A stretch of DNA of 64,000 bases from Candidatus Phytoplasma mali (GCF_000026205.1 NC_011047.1:372001-436000); one strand, 5' to 3'. Shown: positions 8,812 to 18,118, counted from the stretch's first letter. Notes: generated by a model not told the origin, from the sequence alone. Made by a program: numbers and translations.

Positions 8812-9693
8812 ATGAAATTTAAATCCGGCTTTATAACTATTTTAGGAAGACCAAATGTTGGTAAATCTACTTTGATTAATGTTTTAGTTAAACAAAAAAT
8901 TTCTATTGTTAGTGATAAACCTAACGTTACTATTAATAAAATCATAGGAGTTTGTAATGATATTGATTCACAACTAGTTTTTATTGATACACCTGGATTT
9001 AATAATCGTAAATTTTTATTATCAAAAAGAATGGACGAATCTTCTTTAAAAAGTATTTATGGTGTGGATGTAATTTTATTTTTGATAACTGATATTTTAA
9101 ACTCATCAGAAAAAAAAATTTTATCAAATATTCAAAAACATAAAAAACCTATTATTATAGTAATTAATAAAATAGATAATTTTAAAAATAAAAGCCAAAT
9201 AGACAAAATTATTTTAGATTGTTTAAAATATTTTAAATTTGATGATATTATTCCTATTTCTGCCATTAATAGTCAAAATTTACTTCCTTTAAAAAATAGT
9301 ATTTTGTCTTATTTAAAAGAAGGACCAAAGTATTATCCTTCTGATATGGTTACTGATCAAAAAAAAGATCGTTTAATTGCTGAATTAGTGAGAGAAAAAA
9401 TATTTTTTTATTGTCGTCAAGAAATACCTTATTCTGTTGGCACTATGGTTGAACGCATGAATTATATTAATGATGATTTTATTGAGGTTTGGGTATTAAT
9501 TTTAATAGAAAAATTATCTCAAAAAAAAATTTTAATAGGTAGTAAAGGCGAAAAATTAAAACAAGTTTCTATTAATACTGCAAAAGAAATTCAAAATATT
9601 TTAAATATAAAAGTACGTTTAAATTTATGGATTAAAACAAAACCAAAATGGCGCGAAAATATTTATTTATTAAAACAATTAGGTTATTATTGA
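8812..9693 (+). CDS. era: GTPase Era (30S assembly)
   Basis: 293 residues from the ATG at 8812, chosen because AAGGAG lies 6 nt upstream; an in-frame ATG at 8788 would overlap ybeY and lacks such a site. G1 is GRPNVGKS (residues 12-19), G3 is DTPG, G4 is NKID. The C terminus is a KH domain with GSKGEKLK and the closing LNLWIKTKPKWREN typical of Era. Era binds the 3' end of 16S rRNA during small-subunit maturation, in step with YbeY just upstream. Its TGA stop overlaps the recO ATG. Confidence 0.97.
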   Translation: MKFKSGFITILGRPNVGKSTLINVLVKQKISIVSDKPNVTINKIIGVCNDIDSQLVFIDTPGFNNRKFLLSKRMDESSLKSIYGVDVILFLITDILNSSEKKILSNIQKHKKPIIIVINKIDNFKNKSQIDKIILDCLKYFKFDDIIPISAINSQNLLPLKNSILSYLKEGPKYYPSDMVTDQKKDRLIAELVREKIFFYCRQEIPYSVGTMVERMNYINDDFIEVWVLILIEKLSQKKILIGSKGEKLKQVSINTAKEIQNILNIKVRLNLWIKTKPKWRENIYLLKQLGYY

Positions 9694-10340
9694 TGGTTAG
9701 AACTCCAGGTATTATTTATAAAATTTCTTCATATCAAGAGTATTCAAAATTAGTTTTTATTTATACACCTGAAGGAAAAAAAACTTTAATTGCTAAAGGT
9801 TGCCAAATGATAATAAACCCTTATCGTATTTGGATTGAATATTTAAATTTAATAGAATTTGAGAACAAGCAAAATTCTTTATTTTTAGTTCTTAATAAAG
9901 CTTTTTTATTAAATAATTATAAAAATATTAAAAAAGATTATATAAATATTAAAAAAGCTTCTTTAATTTTAGAATTAATTGATAAAACAATTGATAGTCA
10001 TGATAATCATTTACCTCATGATGTTATTTTTCAAGAAGTTTTAAAAGCATTACAATTTATTCAAACTGGATATTTAAGTTTCGCTCTAAGACTTTTAAAT
10101 TTTTTAGGATATAAAATTAATTTTAATAGTCTTTTATTAAAAAGTAAAATTATTATAGATGTTCAAAGTGATTTTAATTTAAAAGAAAACAATAATCTTA
10201 GTGATGTTCAAATTAAGAAATTATCTTTACTTCGATCTTCTTATGACATTCAAGAAATTAAAGAAAAACTCCCTATTTTAAATTTTATTTATTATTATTA
10301 TGAATTTTATCTAGATATAAAATTACAAAATCTTTATTAA
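9693..10340 (+). CDS. recO: DNA repair protein RecO
   Basis: 215 residues from ATG 9693, which overlaps the era stop (TGATG); this coupling decides the start over an in-frame ATG 45 bp upstream inside era. The N-terminal OB fold is recognisable in GIIYKISSYQEYSKLVFIYT-x-EGKKTLIAKG, the RecO pattern. The remainder is helical, and the zinc cysteines found in some RecO proteins are missing. RecO loads RecA on SSB-coated DNA in the RecFOR pathway. Position between era and glyS is the classical Firmicutes arrangement and supports the call more than the divergent C-terminal half does. Confidence 0.85.
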   Translation: MVRTPGIIYKISSYQEYSKLVFIYTPEGKKTLIAKGCQMIINPYRIWIEYLNLIEFENKQNSLFLVLNKAFLLNNYKNIKKDYINIKKASLILELIDKTIDSHDNHLPHDVIFQEVLKALQFIQTGYLSFALRLLNFLGYKINFNSLLLKSKIIIDVQSDFNLKENNNLSDVQIKKLSLLRSSYDIQEIKEKLPILNFIYYYYEFYLDIKLQNLY

Positions 10341-10394
10341 AATGAATAATATTAATTATTTTTTTCAAAATATATAAAATAATTAGAGGTTTTT

Positions 10395-11753
10395 ATGACA
10401 TCTTTAGATAAAATTTTTATTTTTGCTAAACAGACAGGTTTTGTTTTTGCAAGCAGTGAGATTTACGGTGGTTTTGCTAATAGTTTTGATTATGGTCATT
10501 TAGGTTCATTATTAAAACAAAATATAAAAAAAGCTTGGTTAAAAAAATTTATTCAAGAACAAGAAAATAATATTTTGTTTGATAGTGCTATTTTATTAAA
10601 TCCACAAGTATGGGAAGCTTCAGAACATGTATCACATTTTTCCGATCCTTTAATAGAAAATAAAGATGATAATAAACGTTATCGTGCAGATAAATTAATT
10701 AATCAAAATGATTATAAATTAAACATTAGTGGTTGGTCTTTTGAACAAATGCAAAAATATATTATTGATCATAAACTTTTAGGTACTCGAAATTGGTCTT
10801 CTGTAAAAAATTTTAATATGTTGTTTCAAACTTATCAAGGTGTAGTTGAAGAAAAAAGTAAAAAAGTATATTTAAGACCAGAAACAGCACAAGGAATTTT
10901 TATTAATTTTAAAAATATTTTAAAAACAGCTAGAAAAAAAATTCCTTTTGGGGTTGGTCAAATTGGTAAATCTTTTAGGAATGAAATAACACCAGGAAAT
11001 TTTATTTTTCGTACTTGTGAATTTGAACAAATGGAATTAGAATTTTTTTGTGAGCCGGGAACACAAAAAAAATGGTTTTTATATTGGAAAAAATATGTTA
11101 ATGATTTTTTATTATCTTTAGGAATTAATTCTAAAAATTTAATGTTAAAAGATTATTTACCAGAAGATTTAAGTCATTATTCTGATTTTACTACTGATGT
11201 ATTATTTAATTTTCCTTGGGGTTTTTCTGAATTATGGGGTATTGCTTCAAGAAGAGATTTTGATTTAAAAAAGCATCAACAATTTTCTAAACAAAATTTA
11301 ACTTATTTAGATGAAAAAAATAAAAAAAAATATTTACCTTTTGTAATTGAACCTTCAGTAGGTGTAGAAAGATTATTTTTAGCTTTTTTGTTTAACTGTT
11401 ATGAAGAAGAAAAATTAAATATAAAAGATACTAGACAAGTTTTAAAAATTCATCCTTTTTTAGCTCCTTTTAAAGCAGCCATTTTACCTTTAAATAAAAA
11501 AGAACATAGTTCTAAAGCGAAGAAAATTTATAAAGATTTAATGTTATATTTTGAAGTTTGTTATGAAGAAAATCAAAGTATTGGTAAAAGATATCGTAAA
11601 CATGATATGATAGGCACTCCTTTTTGTATTACGATAGATTGTCAAACTTTTGTAGATGAAACTTGCACTATTAGAAATCGCGATAATTTGAAACAACATA
11701 GGATATTTATTAAAGATATAAAAAAATATTTAGAAAATAAGTTATTATTTTAG
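10395..11753 (+). CDS. glyS: Glycyl-tRNA synthetase, alpha2 type
   Basis: 452 residues, the single-chain class II enzyme found in mollicutes and Firmicutes. The start region has SSEIYGGFANSFDYGHLGSLLK. Class II motif 2 is FRNEITPGNFIFRTCEFEQME, and motif 3 is in GVERLFLAFL. The C-terminal anticodon-binding domain contains YRKHDMIGTPFCITID. It charges tRNA-Gly. It is followed after 15 bp by dnaG, within the era-recO-glyS-dnaG-rpoD run. Confidence 0.97.
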   Translation: MTSLDKIFIFAKQTGFVFASSEIYGGFANSFDYGHLGSLLKQNIKKAWLKKFIQEQENNILFDSAILLNPQVWEASEHVSHFSDPLIENKDDNKRYRADKLINQNDYKLNISGWSFEQMQKYIIDHKLLGTRNWSSVKNFNMLFQTYQGVVEEKSKKVYLRPETAQGIFINFKNILKTARKKIPFGVGQIGKSFRNEITPGNFIFRTCEFEQMELEFFCEPGTQKKWFLYWKKYVNDFLLSLGINSKNLMLKDYLPEDLSHYSDFTTDVLFNFPWGFSELWGIASRRDFDLKKHQQFSKQNLTYLDEKNKKKYLPFVIEPSVGVERLFLAFLFNCYEEEKLNIKDTRQVLKIHPFLAPFKAAILPLNKKEHSSKAKKIYKDLMLYFEVCYEENQSIGKRYRKHDMIGTPFCITIDCQTFVDETCTIRNRDNLKQHRIFIKDIKKYLENKLLF

Positions 11754-11768
11754 TTTTTGAGGTAATAT

Positions 11769-13589
11769 ATGGGAACAGACAAATTGAAATTTAAAGAATT
11801 TATTAATAAAATTAATACAGAAGTGCCCATTTATGATTTAGTTCAAGAAAATAATGTTATTTTAAAAAAAGTTGGTAAGAATTTTATGGGTTTATGTCCA
11901 TTTCATTCTGAAAAAAACGCTTCTTTTTCTGTTTCGCCAGAAAAAAATATTGCTGTTTGTATGTCGTGTAAAAAAGGCGGTAGGCCTATTTCTTTTTATA
12001 AAGAAATAAAAAAAGTTTCTTTTCAATATGCTGTTTCAGAATTAGCTCAAAGATTAAATATTGTTGATTTATCTAAAAAAATTTTTTTATCTAATTCAAA
12101 CAACCATTTGTATCGAATTATAGAAGAAACAATGATTTTTTTTCAATCTAATTTGTATGATAGAACATTTGGTAAAAAAGCTTTTAAATATCTTGAAGAA
12201 GAACGTAAAATAAAAGATGAAACAATCAAATATTTTAAATTAGGCTATGCTTTGAGTCATTTAGAAGAAAATATTTTTAATAATAAAATAAAAAATAAAA
12301 AAGAATTTAATAATTTTTCATCTTTGGTTGATTATTTAAAAAAAAATTTTTCTATTAACGATTTGATTGATTTAGGAATTATTAAAGAAAATGAAAAAAC
12401 AGGTGATTATTATAATTTTTTCAATGAACGTTTGATTTTTCCAATTACTGATCATTATGGTAAATTTGTTGGTTTTGCTGGGCGTAATTTAAATAATAAT
12501 GAACCAATTAAATATTTATTTAATACTAATACCAAGTTGTTTAACAAACAAGAACTTTTATATCAATTTTATGAAAATAAATCAGAGATTATAAAAAAAA
12601 ATCAAGTTATTATATATGAAGGTTTTTTTGAAGTTATAGTTTCTTTTCAGTGTGGTATTAAAAATACTGTAGCTACTATGGGTACTAATTTAAGCATTAA
12701 ACAAATTAAAATATTAAGTGAATTAACTAAAGAATTTATTTTTGCCTATGATAATGATTTTGCCGGTCAAGAGTCATTTTTTAAATTGGGTAATTATTTA
12801 ACTAAAGAAGGTTTTAGAGTTAAAAGAATATTATTTCCAAACGGTCAAGATCCAGATGAATATTATCGTCAAAAAGGCACCATTCAATTTCAAAAATTTA
12901 TTATAGATAATACAGAAGATTTTTTAGATATTAAATGTGAAGAATTATCTAAAAAAATAAATTATTTTTCTTTAGATACTGTTGAAAAAGAAAAAATTAA
13001 ATCGGAATTATTTTCTTTATTTTATAAACAAAATGAAAAAATTAAAATACATTATCAAAGTATTTTGAATAATAAATATAACATTAAAATTAAATTATTT
13101 TTTGATAAAAATAACAATATACAAAAATCTGCTGATATTTATAAAGTTAAACAGCTTATGACAACTAATTTTTTATTAGATGTTATTTTTGATAGACATT
13201 ATTTGTATATAAATTGGGATAGATTATCTAAAGATGAAAAATTTTCTAATTTTCAACAAAAGTCACCTGATGTTTTATCTATAAACGATTTAATTTATTA
13301 TTATTATGTTTTTTTATTTAAAGAAATTAAAAAATATTATGATTCTCACCCTCAAGAAAATTCTATTACAATAAAAAATATAGATGATTTTTTCAAATTA
13401 TATCCTCAAGCTTCTTGTTTTATAATTGATTTAAAAAACAAAATTAAAATTAAAGAAATTAATAATTCAATTTATAAATACAAATTAAAAATGAAAAATG
13501 AAAAAAAAGAAAATAAAAAAAAAGAAATTTTAAACAAAGTATTAAAACTACAATTACAATTAAACAATTTCAAATTATATAAAGACTAA
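11769..13589 (+). CDS. dnaG: DNA primase
   Basis: 606 residues. The N-terminal CHC2 zinc finger is intact (Cys43, His46, Cys64, Cys67). The Toprim core follows, with [11 protein letters not shown] supplying the catalytic glutamate and [12 protein letters not shown] the metal-binding DxD. The C-terminal helicase-interaction part is long, Lys/Asn-rich and poorly conserved. It makes RNA primers at the replication fork with DnaB. The gene lies 15 bp after glyS and 37 bp before rpoD, so the three are probably co-transcribed. The ribosome-binding site is GAGG. Confidence 0.97.
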   Translation: MGTDKLKFKEFINKINTEVPIYDLVQENNVILKKVGKNFMGLCPFHSEKNASFSVSPEKNIAVCMSCKKGGRPISFYKEIKKVSFQYAVSELAQRLNIVDLSKKIFLSNSNNHLYRIIEETMIFFQSNLYDRTFGKKAFKYLEEERKIKDETIKYFKLGYALSHLEENIFNNKIKNKKEFNNFSSLVDYLKKNFSINDLIDLGIIKENEKTGDYYNFFNERLIFPITDHYGKFVGFAGRNLNNNEPIKYLFNTNTKLFNKQELLYQFYENKSEIIKKNQVIIYEGFFEVIVSFQCGIKNTVATMGTNLSIKQIKILSELTKEFIFAYDNDFAGQESFFKLGNYLTKEGFRVKRILFPNGQDPDEYYRQKGTIQFQKFIIDNTEDFLDIKCEELSKKINYFSLDTVEKEKIKSELFSLFYKQNEKIKIHYQSILNNKYNIKIKLFFDKNNNIQKSADIYKVKQLMTTNFLLDVIFDRHYLYINWDRLSKDEKFSNFQQKSPDVLSINDLIYYYYVFLFKEIKKYYDSHPQENSITIKNIDDFFKLYPQASCFIIDLKNKIKIKEINNSIYKYKLKMKNEKKENKKKEILNKVLKLQLQLNNFKLYKD

Positions 13590-13626
13590 AAATGAAAATA
13601 AAAAAAATAAAATAAAGGTAATTGAT

Positions 13627-14886
13627 ATGAATTGGAAAATTTTAATTGAAAATTTATTTAAAAAATTTAATATTAGACAAAAAATAAAAAATGAATTTTT
13701 TTTTAATTATGTTAAAAAAAATGATATTAATAATAATTTATTATTGAATTTTAAAAAAGAAGATGATAATTCTTTAATCTTAAAATATTCAGAAGATAAA
13801 ATAAAAGATTTATCTGATTCGTTAGATGAAATTATTTTAGAAGAAGAAGATTTGGTTTATGAAGATGAAACAGATACTTTAGTATTAGATGAATTTGAAG
13901 AAAAAAAAGAAGAATTTTTAAATATTGATAAAAATCCAATTGATTTAAAATTTTATGATCCTGTTAAGATATATTTGAAAGAAATTGGCCAAATTCCATT
14001 ATTAACTTTAGAAGAAGAACAGGAACAATTTAGATTAGTTTATGATGGAAGAGAAGCAGAAGCGAAACTAGAAAGTTATAGAAAAAAAGAAATTGAATTA
14101 TCAGAGAAAGAAATTTCTGAATTAAACGATATTTTAAAAATATCTAATAAAGCTAAACATAGATTGGTTGAAGCTAATTATCGTTTAGTTGTTTCTATCG
14201 CTAAGCGTTATATTAGAAGAGGTTTAGAATTTTTAGATTTGATTCAAGAAGGCAACAGAGGATTAATGCGTGCTATAGAAAAATTTAATATTGATAAAGG
14301 TTGTAAATTGTCTACTTATGCTACTTTTTGGATTGTACAAAAAATTTTAAGAGCAGTAGCTGATCAAGCTCGTATTATTCGATTACCTGTTCATATTGTG
14401 GATAGAATTAATATTATTTCTATGGCAAAAAGTAAGTTAAGATTAAAATTACATCGAGAACCAACTATTGAAGAATTATCTGAATTTATTAATATTTCTG
14501 AAAAAAAATTAAGAATTATCGAAATAATTAAGAAAAAACCTATTTCTTTGGAAGCAAGGGTTGGAGAAAAAGATGATTCTTCTTTAGGGGAATTTATTAG
14601 TGATCCTGATTCTTTATCACCTCATGATTATATGTTACAAGAAATTATGAAAAATACTTTAAATGAAATTTTAGAAGACACTTTAACAGATAGAGAAGAA
14701 AAGATTTTAAGAATGCGTTATGGATTATCAAATGGGAAAGTTCATACTTTAGAAGAAGTAGGAAATGTATTTGGTGTTACACGTGAAAGAATTAGACAAA
14801 TAGAAGCTAAAGCTTTTAGACGTTTAAGAACTCCTGCAAGACAAAATAAATTGAAAACTCTTTATAATAGGATGAATAAAAAATAG
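13627..14886 (+). CDS. rpoD: RNA polymerase primary sigma factor
   Basis: 419 residues. The acidic N terminus is reduced and lacks a full region 1.1. Region 1.2 begins [16 protein letters not shown], region 2 contains [17 protein letters not shown] and [13 protein letters not shown], and region 4.2 is [18 protein letters not shown], all clearly primary-sigma. In regions 2.3/2.4 the usual WWIRQAITR is replaced by FWIVQKILR (residues 234-242). The -12-contacting Gln238 is kept, while the positions of E. coli Trp433, Arg436 and Thr440 are Phe, Val and Leu. Promoters in this window still read TTGACA/TATAAT. It ends the glyS-dnaG-rpoD run and is followed after 12 bp by trmK. Confidence 0.97.
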   Translation: MNWKILIENLFKKFNIRQKIKNEFFFNYVKKNDINNNLLLNFKKEDDNSLILKYSEDKIKDLSDSLDEIILEEEDLVYEDETDTLVLDEFEEKKEEFLNIDKNPIDLKFYDPVKIYLKEIGQIPLLTLEEEQEQFRLVYDGREAEAKLESYRKKEIELSEKEISELNDILKISNKAKHRLVEANYRLVVSIAKRYIRRGLEFLDLIQEGNRGLMRAIEKFNIDKGCKLSTYATFWIVQKILRAVADQARIIRLPVHIVDRINIISMAKSKLRLKLHREPTIEELSEFINISEKKLRIIEIIKKKPISLEARVGEKDDSSLGEFISDPDSLSPHDYMLQEIMKNTLNEILEDTLTDREEKILRMRYGLSNGKVHTLEEVGNVFGVTRERIRQIEAKAFRRLRTPARQNKLKTLYNRMNKK

Positions 14887-14898
14887 GATATATCAAAA

Positions 14899-16024
14899 AT
14901 GAAAAGAATTTTATTTATTGCTTCGTTAAGGGCGCCTGTTAGGATATAAAAAGATATCTAGAAAAAAGACTAGACGTTTTAGAAATGACAAAACGAGAAC
15001 AACAGATTCACTTTTGAATCGAAAGATAAAAAAGGAAAATAGCATATCTGTAAAGCGATAAGTTAACTAAAAAGAATATTATGTTACTACTAAATTGCAA
15101 GTTCATATGAAATAAGGTTAAAGTCAAAAGATTGAAGTTCAGGTCGAGTGGGCAAAGCAAGCCTCTAATAGGTAATGAGACTGAATTAACATTCAGTATA
15201 GGAATATTCCCTATCAAAACCCTATTTGTTATCATTAATTTTAAAAATTAGTTAACGGTTTTTAAAAGTCATTTACTCTAAAATAGGGTTGTAATAATGA
15301 TAAACATTTTATAAAAATAAAAAAAGACATTGAAATAACCGATATTCATTATCACTTAGCTTTTTGTATTACCAGGGAAGCCTAATGGGAACACACAATA
15401 ATTTTTAATTTATTAGTGTTTTTTATGGTGGCAGAGGCGTTGTAGTAGTTTGAGACGGTAACACCGATTACATGGCAAAGAACGCTAGAATTATGTTTAA
15501 ATTATTAAACTTAATTGTGAAAGCTTAGTGCATGGAAACATGCCCGCTGGGTTTGGGAAGAAGCTTTAAAGTAAATATTTCTTGAGTTAATTGCTTTAAT
15601 TCGATCTTCATCTAAAAATTATGAAAAAGTTTTAGATATTGGCACTGATCATGGATTAGTTTTAAAAAAGGCTTTTGAATTAAGATATATAAAAAAAGGT
15701 ATTGCTTCAGATAATAAATTTAAGCCTTTAATGCAAGCTAAAAAAAATTTAAAAAAATATTATGTTAATTTTTATTTAAGTGATGGTTTTGATAATATTA
15801 AAGAAGATTTTGATTTAGCTTTAATTTGCGGTATGGGGGTTTTCAATATTATTAAAATTTTATCAAAAGCTCCTCATAAAAATAAACATTTTTTATTAGG
15901 ACCACAAGGTAAAATAGAATATTTATTATATTGGTTGGAAGAAAATGATTTTGAAATTATAGAAAAATATCATATTTTTGATAAATTTGATTATTTATTT
16001 TTAAAAGTAACTTTAAAAATTTAA
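14899..16024 (+). CDS. trmK: tRNA (adenine(22)-N1)-methyltransferase TrmK, split by a group II intron
   Basis: The ATG at 14899, after a weak GGATAT site, starts MKRILFIASL and then coding stops at about 14929. The same protein resumes at about 15599 (I-R-S-S-S-K), with the SAM motif VLDIGTDHG at 15629-15655 and a CGMGV segment matching the AGMGG of TrmK. It ends LFLKVTLKI at 16024. Joined, the product is about 152 residues, shorter than the ~235 of Bacillus subtilis because the C-terminal helical domain is missing. Location directly after rpoD is that of B. subtilis trmK (yqfN). The 3' part alone has no start before the SAM motif, so function requires intron removal; otherwise this is a pseudogene. 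Confidence 0.75.
14930..15598 (+). mobile_element. Group II intron without maturase ORF (IIA/mitochondrial-like, Ll.LtrB-related)
   Basis: About 669 nt inside trmK; the 3' edge is uncertain by a few bases. The 5' end GGGCGCCTGTTAGG resembles the GTGCGCC start of the lactococcal intron Ll.LtrB. Block 15051-15119 (AAAGCGATAAGTTA near its start, AAATAAGGT at its end) and block 15441-15480 (GTAGTAGTTTGAGACGGTAA, then ACATGGCAAAG) match, from memory, the domain I and pre-domain IV sequences of that intron. Domain V is at 15521-15554. Domain IV is only the small hairpin GTTTAA...TTAAAC around 15495-15510, so no reverse transcriptase/maturase is encoded. The local composition is visibly richer in G+C than its surroundings. 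Splicing would need a protein from elsewhere. Confidence 0.85.
15521..15554 (+). ncRNA. Group II intron domain V (catalytic hairpin)
   Basis: Exactly 34 nt, the standard domain V size. The lower stem AAGCTTAG/CTGGGTTT (8 bp with G-U pairs) carries the AGC catalytic triad at positions 2-4. The upper stem is GCATG/CATGC closed by a GAAA tetraloop. The CG bulge lies at positions 25-26 on the 3' side, where domain V always has its 2-nt bulge. The only defect is a T-C mismatch next to the bulge. A domain VI-like stem (AAGAA...TTCTT, 15559-15583) follows. Confidence 0.85.
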
Positions 16025-16075
16025 AATTTATAATTAATATTTTATTATCGATTTTTTCATTTAATATATAATTAT

Positions 16076-16104
16076 TTGAATTTTTTTTTTTTTTAAAGTA
16101 TAAT
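16076..16104 (+). promoter_or_regulatory. Promoter of tRNA-Arg
   Basis: TTGAAT at 16076-16081 and TATAAT at 16099-16104 with a 17-bp spacer, placing the transcript start about 25 nt before the mature tRNA 5' end. Confidence 0.7.
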
Positions 16105-16135
16105 ATAGGTTGTTGAATTTCTTAAAATTTTTAGT

Positions 16136-16212
<77 letters not shown>

Positions 16213-16346
16213 TTAAGTCATAAATTTTAATAAATTTTGAAGATTAAATTATGATTATTTTAATTTTATTATTTTCATTAACTTATTGTTTAAAAGATAT
16301 TTTTTTATATTTTATGTGATTAATAAGAACTGAGGAGAAAATTATT

Positions 16347-16532
16347 ATGGCTGTCCCGTTTAGAAGAACTAGTAAAACTGTTAAAAGAAAAAGACGTACA
16401 CATTATAAACTAAGTGCGCCAAATTTAGTAGTTTGTCCTATAACTAAAAATTTTACTTTGCCACATCGTGTTACTAAAAACAGTGGTTATTATAAAGATA
16501 AATTATATTTAGCAAATAAAAAAATTGATTAA
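16347..16532 (+). CDS. rpmF: 50S ribosomal protein L32, zinc-site degraded
   Basis: 61 residues beginning [22 protein letters not shown], the L32 signature, with the PHRV segment also kept. The usual CxxC...CxxC zinc ribbon is reduced to a single cysteine (CPIT, then [11 protein letters not shown]), so this is a zinc-independent form. L32 sits in the large subunit near the peptidyl-transferase region. It is expressed from AGGAG before ATG 16347 and is not linked to the plsX/yceD genes it often accompanies. Confidence 0.93.
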   Translation: MAVPFRRTSKTVKRKRRTHYKLSAPNLVVCPITKNFTLPHRVTKNSGYYKDKLYLANKKID

Positions 16533-16644
16533 AAATTTTATTAATTTTTTTCAGTATATTTTAATTAATTCATTACATAAAATTATAATATTTTATTTTT
16601 ATTAATATAAAACATTAATCATAAAGAGAGTTAATAAAAAATAA

Positions 16645-17286
16645 GTGAAATTAAATAATTTACAAAAAACAGCAGCTTCAGCTTCCTTAGTTTCTTTTGC
16701 TATTGTTTTAGATATTTTTTGGACTTTAACTTTTTCTTGGAATACAATCGGTAGTGGAACAATATTTAAAATTTCAGTTTTGCCTTTAATTTTAATAGGC
16801 TTTATATTTGGTTTTAAGTACGGTTTATTATCTTGTATTTTGTTTAATTTTTATCACTTACAAAAAGCAAGTTTTTTCACATTAAAAGTTTGGTTGGATT
16901 TATTTAATATTAATTCCACTTGTTCAATATTTATTTATCTTTTGGATTATACTTTGCCTGATTTATCTTATAGTATTTCTGGATTATTTTATTTACCTGA
17001 TTTTAACAATAATAATCATTTTAAAAAAATTTGTTTAGCTTTATTTTTAATTTTTTCTTTAAAAGCTATATTTCATATTTTATCTGGTTACCTTTTTTGG
17101 ATTAATCTTACACTTACTCCTGAAGTAATTAGTAAATTTCCTAATTTTTTTCGAAAATTATTGGATCATAAACATTATTTGATTTTTTCTATTATTTATA
17201 ATTTTATTCCAACTATAACAACCGGTTTATTAAATGGAGTAATTTTTTATTTTTTGAATAATAAATTTCGATTTAAATTATTTTAA
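16645..17286 (+). CDS. ECF transporter S component, probably ThiT-like (thiamine)
   Basis: 213 residues, about six membrane segments, no signal peptide. The early GTIFKISVLPLILIGFIFGFKYGLLS and the central LLDYTLPDLSYSISGLF resemble the substrate-binding membrane subunits of energy-coupling-factor transporters. The Leu-Asp-Tyr block fits ThiT best. Such subunits bind a vitamin and use a shared EcfA/A'/T module, which is not in this window. A folate or other vitamin S component is the main alternative. The start is a GTG at 16645, chosen because no ATG fits upstream; an AAAGAGAG lies somewhat far away. The gene is monocistronic between rpmF and rpsD. Confidence 0.65.
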   Translation: MKLNNLQKTAASASLVSFAIVLDIFWTLTFSWNTIGSGTIFKISVLPLILIGFIFGFKYGLLSCILFNFYHLQKASFFTLKVWLDLFNINSTCSIFIYLLDYTLPDLSYSISGLFYLPDFNNNNHFKKICLALFLIFSLKAIFHILSGYLFWINLTLTPEVISKFPNFFRKLLDHKHYLIFSIIYNFIPTITTGLLNGVIFYFLNNKFRFKLF

Positions 17287-17506
17287 ATAATTTTTATATA
17301 ATTATTATTTATTTTAGATATTCTAAAAAAAATATTATTTTTTTTTTAATTATTTTATTATTATTTACATATTTTTTAATTTTTAATAAAAATTTTATTA
17401 AAAATTTTTAATTTATTTTAAATTAAAATATTTTTATTATTTAATATAAATTAATTTAAAAATTTTTAATTTTATTTTTTATAAATTTAAGGAGAAAATA
17501 CAATTA

Positions 17507-18106
17507 ATGTCTCGTTATACAGGTTCTATTTGGAAAGTTTCACGTCGTTTAAATTATTCTTTATCAGAAACAGGTAAAGAATTAATTAAAAGACCTTATG
17601 CACCAGGAATGCATGGTAAAAAAAGAATTAAAGCTAAAGATTATGGTTTACAATTACAAGAAAAACAAAAAGTTCGTTTTACTTATGGTATTTCTGAAAA
17701 ACAATTTAAAAAAATTTTTAAAGATGCGGGTAAATTAAAAGGCATTCATGGTGAAATGTTTTTGTTTTTATTGGAGTCTCGTTTAGATAATGTTGTTTAT
17801 CGTTTAGGATTTGCTAAAACTAGACAACAGGCCAGACAATTGGTTAATCATGGCCATATTTTGGTAGATGGTAAAAAGGTAGATATTCCTTCTTATAGTT
17901 TAAGAGTTGGGCAAATTATAACTTTGAAAGAAAAATCAAAAGATTTGATTATTGTAAAAGAAGCTTTAGCAAATAAATTAAATCGTGTTGATTATATTTC
18001 TTTAAATAAAGAATTAGTTGGGAAATATGTTCGTATTCCTCACAGAGATGAATTATTGCCTAATATTAAAGAACAATTAATAGTTGAGTTTTATAATAGA
18101 AAATAA
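17507..18106 (+). CDS. rpsD: 30S ribosomal protein S4
   Basis: 199 residues. The start [19 protein letters not shown] and the tail [24 protein letters not shown] are typical. The S4 RNA-binding domain (about residues 91-155: [34 protein letters not shown]) is complete. No N-terminal zinc cysteines. It is a primary 16S rRNA binder starting 30S assembly. Stand-alone location with its own terminator is normal in Firmicutes. A 220-bp almost pure A/T leader precedes AAGGAG. Confidence 0.98.
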   Translation: MSRYTGSIWKVSRRLNYSLSETGKELIKRPYAPGMHGKKRIKAKDYGLQLQEKQKVRFTYGISEKQFKKIFKDAGKLKGIHGEMFLFLLESRLDNVVYRLGFAKTRQQARQLVNHGHILVDGKKVDIPSYSLRVGQIITLKEKSKDLIIVKEALANKLNRVDYISLNKELVGKYVRIPHRDELLPNIKEQLIVEFYNRK

Positions 18107-18118
18107 AAAAAATTTATG

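Noticed and set aside
9648-9692. An upstream ATG for recO inside era, and likewise early starts at 8788 (era), 23553 (infB), 43159 (cysS), 44542 (ATPase) and 48350 (valS).
   Set aside because: Each longer version adds residues foreign to the family and lacks a ribosome-binding site, while the downstream start has one or is coupled to the preceding stop.
9691-9693. TGA read as tryptophan (Mycoplasma code).
   Set aside because: TGA ends era, thyA and truB at the expected C termini and conserved Trp positions use TGG.
15008-15235. A minus-strand ORF of 75 codons inside the intron.
   Set aside because: It crosses conserved intron RNA blocks, has no maturase features and is antisense to the host gene; a chance ORF.
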